Positions 1-5,352 of a stretch of DNA of 6,058 bases are shown one piece after another. The stretch comes from an uncultured Geobacteraceae bacterium. GTDB taxonomy: Bacteria; Desulfobacterota; Desulfuromonadia; Geobacterales; Pseudopelobacteraceae. How positions within the stretch are numbered: the first letter of the stretch is position 1; each line of letters begins with the position of its first letter. The notes under the pieces were generated by a model. It ran no database searches. It was given only the letters and a program-made list of their open reading frames with translations, and was not told the origin of the DNA. The stretch spans positions 1 through 6,058 of the forward strand of contig CAIRND010000549.1 in the NCBI GenBank assembly GCA_903879825.1, written 5' to 3'. Both the position numbers and the translations under genes were made by a program.

Positions 1-474
1 GATAAAATGCGTTCAGCCGTGTGGCTTATCAAGAGTATTCAACAGCGTCAAAGAACTATCTACAAAGTTGCCAAGAGCATAATCCGTTTTCAACGGGAAT
101 TTTTTGATCGTGGCATCGAGTATCTGCGCCCGCTGGTGTTACGAGATATTGCCGAAGACATCGGTATGCATGAGTCTACCATCAGCAGGGTCACTACCAA
201 TAAATACATGCAGACACCGCAGGGATTACTTGAGCTGAAATATTTTTTTAATAGTGGTCTTTCTACGAGCGAGGGAGATTTCGTCGCTTCTGAAAGTGTG
301 AAAAACAGAATCAAAGAAATTATCGAAAAAGAAAATCCCAAAAAACCGCTCTCTGATCAGAAAATAGCCGAAATGCTCGCTGATCAGACGGTGAATATTG
401 CACGTCGTACCGTAACTAAATATCGAGAGATGCTCAATTTCGGGTCATCTTCTGAACGTAAACGACATTTTTGA
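1..474 (+). CDS. rpoN: RNA polymerase sigma-54 factor, C-terminal part (5' partial)
   Basis: This is the DNA-binding end of the alternative sigma factor sigma-54, which directs RNA polymerase to -24/-12 promoters that need an enhancer-binding ATPase for opening. The frame is open from base 1, so the N-terminal activator-interaction and core-binding regions lie upstream; 157 residues are visible. A helix-turn-helix is seen at visible residues 47-63 (LRDIAEDIGMHESTISR, nt 139-189). The RpoN box that contacts the -24 element is at residues 134-143 (ARRTVTKYRE, nt 400-429); it differs from the textbook ARRTVAKYRE at one position, A to T. A short basic tail ending SSSERKRHF closes the protein, as is normal for the family. 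The gene stops 59 bases before hpf, the usual rpoN-hpf neighbourhood in proteobacteria. The in-frame ATG at 7 is internal, not a start. Identification is very secure. Confidence 0.97.
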   Translation, partial: DKMRSAVWLIKSIQQRQRTIYKVAKSIIRFQREFFDRGIEYLRPLVLRDIAEDIGMHESTISRVTTNKYMQTPQGLLELKYFFNSGLSTSEGDFVASESVKNRIKEIIEKENPKKPLSDQKIAEMLADQTVNIARRTVTKYREMLNFGSSSERKRHF

Positions 475-477
475 GGC

Positions 478-494
478 ACTGCCGTTTCGGCAGT
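478..494 (+). other. Intergenic hairpin between rpoN and hpf
   Basis: A perfect inverted repeat, ACTGCCG-TTT-CGGCAGT, gives a 7-bp stem with a 3-base loop, starting 4 bases after the rpoN stop codon. The bases after it (CGTCTATTTCAC) are pyrimidine-rich but not a true T run. It could therefore be a weak or partial terminator, an mRNA 3'-end stabiliser or processing site that sets rpoN and hpf levels apart, or chance. The structure is seen directly; the function is inference. Confidence 0.45.
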
Positions 495-520
495 CGTCTA
501 TTTCACAGCACCAACCACAC

Positions 521-526
521 AGGAGG
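521..526 (+). promoter_or_regulatory. Consensus Shine-Dalgarno of hpf
   Basis: AGGAGG lies 7 bases before the ATG at 534. It is the strongest ribosome binding site in the window and fixes the hpf start. An upstream in-frame TTG at 471 would add 21 residues with no family resemblance and overlap the rpoN stop. Confidence 0.85.
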
Positions 527-533
527 AGATTGT

Positions 534-1082
534 ATGCAGATAACAATGACATTCAGGCACATGGAGCAAAGCGAAGCCCTTAAGGCGTACGCTGAAGAAA
601 AACTCGAACGGGTGACGAAGTACATTGACAGCCCGATTAACGTACAGGTTTATTTTTCCGTGGAAAAAAAGATACGCCACATTGTTGAAATTGTAATTAA
701 CTCAAAAGGAATCAGCACGAAGGCTTCCGATGCGACTAATGATATGTACGCAGCCATTGATGCCGTTATTGACAAAATTGAACGCCAGCTTGTGCGCTAC
801 AAAGAAAAGATAAAAGCTCATAAACCAAATGGTGACGAACATGGACGTCAACTTTCAAAAAAGATTTTTGAGGCTGACAGTATTGAGGCAACGACTGACT
901 CAATTGTCATTAAAACCACAACTGAAACAGCTAAGCCGATGTCGGTAGAAGAGGCTGTTATGCAGATGGATCTTCTTCATAAGGATTTTATTGTATTCAC
1001 CGATGCTGACAGCAGTGAAATAAATGTTCTGTATCGTCGTAAGGACGGGAATTATGGCCTGATCGAACCGCAGCGCGCTTAG
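534..1082 (+). CDS. hpf: Ribosome hibernation promoting factor, long form
   Basis: This 182-residue protein binds the 30S decoding region in slow growth and, in its long form, pairs two 70S ribosomes into inactive 100S dimers through its C-terminal domain. Residues 1-95 form the S30AE/YfiA-type ribosome-binding domain (MQITMTFRHMEQSEALKAYA at the start, basic stretch RQLVRYKEKIKAHK at 84-97). A polar, variable linker covers about 96-133. Residues 134-180 are the long-HPF dimerisation domain, with the hallmark endings VLYRRKDGNYGLIEP (165-179). The length matches long HPF (about 180-190) rather than the 95-residue short HPF of enterobacteria. The ATG at 534 is chosen because of the ideal Shine-Dalgarno. 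It sits between rpoN and hprK, and hprK follows 16 bases later, so co-transcription is likely. The symbol raiA is also used for this family. Confidence 0.95.
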   Translation: MQITMTFRHMEQSEALKAYAEEKLERVTKYIDSPINVQVYFSVEKKIRHIVEIVINSKGISTKASDATNDMYAAIDAVIDKIERQLVRYKEKIKAHKPNGDEHGRQLSKKIFEADSIEATTDSIVIKTTTETAKPMSVEEAVMQMDLLHKDFIVFTDADSSEINVLYRRKDGNYGLIEPQRA

Positions 1083-1098
1083 TTCGATTGAAACTATT

Positions 1099-2058
1099 AT
1101 GGACGGTATTTCACTCTCGATACAAGAACTGCTGACAGACAATGAGTATGGCCTTGCTTTGTCACTTCTTGCCGGCAAACAAGGGCTTTCTCATCGTATC
1201 TCCAGTTCCCGTATCCAGAAACCGGGACTGGCGCTGGCTGGTTACACCGAGCATCTGCATCCTGACCGGTTGCAGGTGCTCGGTAACACCGAGATATCAT
1301 ACCTCCTGCAGATTGACAATAAGGTCGCCGCAGAAAATCTTATTGCACTCTGTGGCTTTCCAATAGCCTGCTTTGTTGTTACGAAAAATTTGCGCCCACC
1401 GCAGCTTCTGCTTGATCTTGCTGATTCCCGGGCGATACCCGTGCTTGCAACTCCTCATCAATCATCAACCTTTATATCGTTAATAACCAAATTTCTTGAA
1501 GAGCGATTATTACCTACAACACATCTGCATGGCGTACTTATGGATGTACTCGGTGTCGGTGTTCTTCTCTCGGGGAAAAGTGGCATTGGTAAGAGCGAAT
1601 GTGCCCTTGATCTGGTAATGCGTGGACATCGTCTTGTCGCTGACGACATGGTGTTTATTAAAAAGAAGATGCCGGCGGTGCTTGTCGGGCATGCTGAAGA
1701 GTCTCTTCAATATTTGATGGAGATTCGTGGCCTTGGTATCATCAATATCAAAGACCTGTACGGTGTTTCTGCGATCCGCGACAAAAAAATTGTGGATATG
1801 CTGCTGGAGTTGGTGGAATGGGATGAAGCACATGAATATGATCGACTAGGAGTTGATGACCGCACCACTAGTATTCTCGGGATTGAAATCCCACATATCG
1901 TTATCCCTGTCAGACCTGGTCGAAATCTGGGTTCAATTATTGAGGTTGCCGCTCGAAACAATCTGCTTAAAGGGATGGGGTACCACTCCGCCCGTGATTT
2001 TCAGGAACGGCTTATGGCGCGAATAGAAGCAAGACCGCTCGGAGATGAGGTGGAGTAG
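1099..2058 (+). CDS. hprK: HPr kinase/phosphorylase
   Basis: This bifunctional cytoplasmic enzyme phosphorylates Ser46 of HPr with ATP or PPi and removes that phosphate by phosphorolysis, linking PTS state to cell energy level. The 319 residues match the usual 310-330. Residues 1-130 are the N-terminal domain. The catalytic P-loop domain follows: His144 in LHGVLMDVLGVG, Walker A at 159-166 (GKSGIGKS), the acidic pair D182-D183 in HRLVADD, the family signature EIRGLGIINIKDLYG (208-222), and the C-terminal stretch PVRPGRNLGSIIEVAARNNL (270-289). Most homologues I know carry E or D where Lys160 stands. The start has no clear Shine-Dalgarno (GATTGAAAC upstream), so translation may depend on ribosomes finishing hpf 16 bases before. 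Its substrate HPr, with Ser46 intact, is encoded 1.3 kb downstream, and rapZ follows after 3 bases. Confidence 0.95.
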   Translation: MDGISLSIQELLTDNEYGLALSLLAGKQGLSHRISSSRIQKPGLALAGYTEHLHPDRLQVLGNTEISYLLQIDNKVAAENLIALCGFPIACFVVTKNLRPPQLLLDLADSRAIPVLATPHQSSTFISLITKFLEERLLPTTHLHGVLMDVLGVGVLLSGKSGIGKSECALDLVMRGHRLVADDMVFIKKKMPAVLVGHAEESLQYLMEIRGLGIINIKDLYGVSAIRDKKIVDMLLELVEWDEAHEYDRLGVDDRTTSILGIEIPHIVIPVRPGRNLGSIIEVAARNNLLKGMGYHSARDFQERLMARIEARPLGDEVE

Positions 2059-2061
2059 GCT

Positions 2062-2925
2062 ATGCGTATTATTGTTATCACCGGTATGTCCGGTTCGGGC
2101 AAATCAACAGCAGTCAGGGCTATGGAAGATGAAGGCTATTACTGTATTGATAATCTTCCGGTGCGCCTGTTTAAACGTTTTGTTGATTTGATCGGCAAAT
2201 CTGGTGAGACTTTTAAAGGTATAGTGCTTGTTGCGGATATCAGGGGTAGGGATTTTATTAAAGGGTACGAAAATGCCTTTCACAAAATAACCGGAGCCGG
2301 ACACACGGTAGAAATATTTTTCTTTGATGCTCTTGACGATACCCTGTTGCGACGTTTTTCCGAGACACGCCGCCGCCATCCCGCCGATGAGCAGTGTTCC
2401 GTTATTGAGGCTATACGTTTAGAACGGGATTGCCTGAGCGGTCTGCGTCAGATGGCTACACGTGTAATTGATACCTCCGAGTTTACCGTTCATCAACTGA
2501 AAGAGTTCATCCTGAGAGTTGTGAGGGGCGAGGAGGAGGGAAAACAGCTGGTGGTGGAAGTTCAGTCCTTTGGATATAAGTACGGAGTTCCGATTGAATC
2601 AAGTATTGTCATGGATGTACGCTTCCTGCCAAACCCGTTTTTTTTACCGGAATTGAAGGATGGCTCTGGTCTTGATGAGAAGGTTCGTGATTATGTACTT
2701 AATAACGATATTACCAAACAATTTCTTGGATACTTTTTTCCTCTGTTAGAGATGTTATTACCGGCACATCGTCAGGAAGGAAAGTCCTATTTAACAATAT
2801 CTATTGGCTGTACCGGTGGTCGTCATCGTTCCGTAGCGCTTGCAGAAGCCACAGGGGAGTACTTACTGAAAACGTGGCCATCAGTACGAATTATACACAG
2901 GGATATCGAAAAGGGGCTTAAATGA
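2062..2925 (+). CDS. rapZ: RapZ-family nucleotide-binding protein
   Basis: This is a 287-residue member of the RapZ (YvcJ/YhbJ) P-loop family. In E. coli RapZ senses glucosamine-6-phosphate and presents the small RNA GlmZ to RNase E; in other phyla the role is less defined. Walker A is at 8-15 (GMSGSGKS), followed by the family motif EDEGYYCIDNLP (22-33). Further conserved stretches are FFFDALDDTLLRRFSETRRR (86-105), SFGYKYGVP (169-177), DVRFLPNP (185-192) and GCTGGRHRSVALAE (249-262) in the C-terminal domain. Length is typical (about 284-290). GGTGGAG at 2049-2055 is a good ribosome site, 6 bases before the ATG and inside the hprK end; the stop overlaps the next start as ATGA. The last residues (HRDIEKGLK) are less basic than the E. 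coli RNA-binding tail, so a GlmZ-type role should not be assumed. Confidence 0.94.
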   Translation: MRIIVITGMSGSGKSTAVRAMEDEGYYCIDNLPVRLFKRFVDLIGKSGETFKGIVLVADIRGRDFIKGYENAFHKITGAGHTVEIFFFDALDDTLLRRFSETRRRHPADEQCSVIEAIRLERDCLSGLRQMATRVIDTSEFTVHQLKEFILRVVRGEEEGKQLVVEVQSFGYKYGVPIESSIVMDVRFLPNPFFLPELKDGSGLDEKVRDYVLNNDITKQFLGYFFPLLEMLLPAHRQEGKSYLTISIGCTGGRHRSVALAEATGEYLLKTWPSVRIIHRDIEKGLK

Positions 2926-3314
2926 TCGGATTAGTACTCGTAACCCATGCTGGTTTGGCAACTGCGCTCAAAATGTCTGCTGAGATGATTGTTGGAACCA
3001 TCGAATGCTGCGTTACCGTCGAAGTTGCTCCTAATGAGCTGGCAGATGAAATCATGGCCCGTGTTGTATCTGCGGTTGAAGCCGTTCAGGCTGACGGGGC
3101 TATCATTATGACCGATTTGTTTGGCGGAACGCCGTCTAATATGGCCATGTCTTTTTTAAAAGAGGGGTGTATCGAAGTTGTTACCGGAGTTAACCTGCCG
3201 ATGCTGATTGAGTTCTCTTCGCGCCGCGAACGCCTGCCGGTAGCTGAACTTGCCATTGGTCTGCAGCGCACCGGTCGTGAAGGAATTATTGTTGCCGGAG
3301 AACTATTGAAATAA
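2922..3314 (+). CDS. PTS EIIA component, mannose/fructose (EIIA-Man) family
   Basis: This 130-residue cytoplasmic phosphocarrier should accept phosphate from HPr on a histidine. The likely active residue is His9 in GLVLVTHAGLA (3-13), equivalent to His10 of the E. coli mannose EIIA domain. The second family motif is MTDLFGGTPSN (63-73), with Asp65 near the active site, followed by EVVTGVNLPML (85-95). The length fits a free-standing EIIA domain; the IIB domain fused to it in E. coli ManX is absent, and no EIIB, EIIC or EIID gene is visible in the window. Start: ATG overlaps the rapZ stop (ATGA), with AAGGGG at 2911-2916, 5 bases upstream. Its place between rapZ and HPr suggests a regulatory phosphate acceptor, or one serving permease parts encoded elsewhere. 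The family call is firm; the substrate is unknown. Confidence 0.92.
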   Translation: MIGLVLVTHAGLATALKMSAEMIVGTIECCVTVEVAPNELADEIMARVVSAVEAVQADGAIIMTDLFGGTPSNMAMSFLKEGCIEVVTGVNLPMLIEFSSRRERLPVAELAIGLQRTGREGIIVAGELLK

Positions 3315-3341
3315 TAAATGTATAGTAAGGAAACCTGATAT

Positions 3342-3608
3342 ATGCTGCAAAAAGAATACGTGATTGTAAACAAATTAGGATTGCACGCTCGTGCTTCAGC
3401 CCTTTTAGTGAAGACTTCCAGCCGTTTTAACTCTGAGGTCAAAATAGCCCGCGAAGGTGTTGAAGTTAACGGAAAGAGTATAATGGGCATAATGATGCTC
3501 GCAGCCTCTAAGGGGTCGACTGTCTGTTTGACTGTCGATGGTGCCGATGAAAATGAAGCTTTTCAAACCATAGGTGACTTGATTACCAATGGCTTTGGAG
3601 AGGAATAA
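3342..3608 (+). CDS. ptsH: Phosphocarrier protein HPr
   Basis: HPr is the small phosphate shuttle between enzyme I and EIIA proteins. The 88 residues match the family length. His15 in LGLHARAS (12-19) is the site phosphorylated by EI. Ser46 in NGKSIMGIMMLA (43-54) is the regulatory site phosphorylated by HprK, and the surrounding GKSIMG loop is intact. Both sites being present fits the hprK gene upstream. The ATG at 3342 has AAGGA at 3327-3331, 10 bases upstream, a moderate ribosome site. The 27-base gap before it is the largest downstream of hpf; I see no convincing promoter in it. The last codons overlap the ribosome site of ptsI, and the stop lies 1 base before that start, so HPr and EI are probably made in a coupled way. 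Confidence 0.95.
   Translation: MLQKEYVIVNKLGLHARASALLVKTSSRFNSEVKIAREGVEVNGKSIMGIMMLAASKGSTVCLTVDGADENEAFQTIGDLITNGFGEE
3594..3604 (+). promoter_or_regulatory. Shine-Dalgarno of ptsI inside the HPr end
   Basis: The purine-rich TTGGAGAGGA run ends 5 bases before the ATG at 3610. It decides the ptsI start: the alternative in-frame ATG at 3589 would overlap HPr by 20 bases, place this site inside its own coding region and add seven residues (MALERNN) ahead of the usual N-terminus. Confidence 0.75.
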
Positions 3609-3609
3609 T

Positions 3610-5352
3610 ATGCGAAATTTCTCTGGAATCGCGGCTTCGCCGGGGATTGCCATGGGGAGACTGCGCATTGTTGATCGTCGTAAAACCGCTGTATCCGAGT
3701 ATCCCATCCCCTTTGAGTCGGTGTGCCATGAGACCTCCCGCCTGGTTCAGGCGATTGAAGATACCAGGGTCGAACTGGAATTGCTTAAATCCCGCCTCGC
3801 TGAAACAAGTGGTGAAGACCACATCTTCTTTATTGAAACCCATCTGATGATTCTGGTCGATGAACGACTGGTGACGGAAACCTCCGAGATCATAAAAACC
3901 GGAATGATTAATGCTGAAGGGGCCTTGCGCCGGACCCTGCAGCGCTATCGCGATACGTTTGCCCGCATTGATGACCCCTATCTTCGCGAACGTATCAGCG
4001 ATGTTGAGACGGTTATTGAAAGGGTATTACGCAGTATGAGTGGAGAAGCGGTCGAGCCCTTTCCACAGCATGAAGGGCAGACCATTATCGCAGCCCATGA
4101 TTTTTCTCCCGCTGACATGCTTCAGATTGATCGTAACAATGTACTCGCAATCATAACCGAGATTGGTGGCAGAACTTCGCACACGGCTATCCTTGCGCGA
4201 GCTCTGGATCTGCCGGCGGTTATGGGCATTGAGGGGATTGCCGATCCACTTTTTGATGGCGTTTCGGTTATTGTTGATGGTGTCGCAGGTACCGTGACTG
4301 TTGATCCGGATCAGGACACCTTTCAGACGTCACTGCGCCGAAAGCAACATTACGAATATGTTGAACATGAACTTCTTAAGACTGTTTCCCTGCCGACGGT
4401 TACCCTGGATGGCCACTCGATGCATCTGCGTGGCAACGTCGAAATACCGGAAGAGGGCGCTTCTGTTCTGGGACACGGAGGGAGTGGCGTTGGTTTATAT
4501 CGCACCGAGATGCTCTTTATGAACCGTGAAGCAATGCCGGATGAAGAAGAACAGCTCGAGATATATAGAGCGATGCAGCAGGCCATTGCACCACATCCCC
4601 TCACTATCAGGACACTGGACGCCGGTGGTGACAAACTGCTTGAGGGGATGGATCAAACCGCAGAGCTCAATCCGGCTCTCGGTGTGCGGGCGATCCGTCT
4701 GTCCTTAAGTATGCCGTATGAGTTTAAAAAACAATTACGGGCTATTTTGCGGGTAAGCGCCGATGGACCGGTTCGAATCATGTTCCCGATGATTTCTGGA
4801 ATGGAGGAGGTCTACCGGGCAAAACAACTGCTTAATGAGGCCAAGCGTGAGTTGACCGACTCCGGTATCGCGTTTGACAGCACGGTTCAGGTCGGGGTGA
4901 TGATCGAAATACCGGCTGCAGTTATCTTGGCAGACCTGCTGGCTCGTGAAGTTGATTTTTTCAGTGTCGGTACAAACGACCTTATTCAGTACACCTTGGC
5001 CATTGATCGCAGCAACGAACAGCTTTCACATATGTACCAACCGCTTCACCCTGCGGTGCTACGGTCACTGCGCCGAATCGTACAGGCTGCTCACGGTGCG
5101 GGGATTACCGCCTGTCTCTGCGGAGAAATGGCTGGAGAACCGCTCTATTTGCCGGTACTTCTCGGGCTTGGCTTTGATGAACTTTCGATGGGCGCCGGAT
5201 CTATTCTGCGGGTTAAGCAGATTCTTCGTCGCTGTACTCTGGAGCGTGCTGCCAGAATAGCCGAAGGTTGTTTTTCTTTTTCAACGGCAGCCGAAGTTGA
5301 GCTGTATTTAAAAACTCAAATAACCATGGACGTCGCTGAAAGTATTGACTAA
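3610..5352 (+). CDS. ptsI: PTS enzyme I (phosphoenolpyruvate-protein phosphotransferase)
   Basis: Enzyme I autophosphorylates from PEP and passes the phosphate to His15 of HPr, the entry step of the PTS. The 580 residues equal the normal length. The N-terminus FSGIAASPGIAMG (4-16) is typical. The HPr-binding helical domain covers about 30-145. The phosphohistidine domain carries GGRTSHTAILAR (186-197) with active His191. The C-terminal PEP-binding barrel shows GLYRTEMLFMNR (295-306) with Arg298, IRTLDAGGDK (333-342) with Arg334, FFSVGTNDLIQYTLAIDR (450-467), and CLCGEMAGE (502-510) with catalytic Cys504. All key residues are present, so the enzyme should be active. This is the general sugar-type EI: the N-terminal GAF domain of nitrogen-PTS PtsP is absent. 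It follows HPr by one base and its stop shares one base with the next start (TAATG). Confidence 0.96.
   Translation: MRNFSGIAASPGIAMGRLRIVDRRKTAVSEYPIPFESVCHETSRLVQAIEDTRVELELLKSRLAETSGEDHIFFIETHLMILVDERLVTETSEIIKTGMINAEGALRRTLQRYRDTFARIDDPYLRERISDVETVIERVLRSMSGEAVEPFPQHEGQTIIAAHDFSPADMLQIDRNNVLAIITEIGGRTSHTAILARALDLPAVMGIEGIADPLFDGVSVIVDGVAGTVTVDPDQDTFQTSLRRKQHYEYVEHELLKTVSLPTVTLDGHSMHLRGNVEIPEEGASVLGHGGSGVGLYRTEMLFMNREAMPDEEEQLEIYRAMQQAIAPHPLTIRTLDAGGDKLLEGMDQTAELNPALGVRAIRLSLSMPYEFKKQLRAILRVSADGPVRIMFPMISGMEEVYRAKQLLNEAKRELTDSGIAFDSTVQVGVMIEIPAAVILADLLAREVDFFSVGTNDLIQYTLAIDRSNEQLSHMYQPLHPAVLRSLRRIVQAAHGAGITACLCGEMAGEPLYLPVLLGLGFDELSMGAGSILRVKQILRRCTLERAARIAEGCFSFSTAAEVELYLKTQITMDVAESID

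Noticed and set aside
475..491. Possible sigma-54 promoter (GGCAC followed by GGC) just after rpoN, suggesting autoregulation
   Set aside because: The GG and GC elements are 13 bases apart instead of the required 10, and the second half lies in the hairpin stem.
1510..1833. Antisense open frame of 107 codons inside hprK
   Set aside because: No ribosome site or family motif is seen, and the sense strand encodes the conserved HprK catalytic core.
3306..3326. Possible sigma-70 promoter for HPr (TTGAAA and TATAGT)
   Set aside because: The spacing is only 9 bases, and no other -35-like hexamer lies about 17 bases upstream of TATAGT; the gap is probably just an intercistronic spacer.
3086..3490. 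A long antisense open frame (134 codons) across the EIIA-HPr boundary
   Set aside because: It lies wholly opposite two well-identified genes, has no recognisable domain, and similar antisense frames occur opposite most genes here, as expected from codon bias.
3589..3609. Upstream ATG for ptsI giving seven extra residues
   Set aside because: The start at 3610 has a well-placed ribosome site and begins the family-typical N-terminus; the upstream start would overlap HPr.
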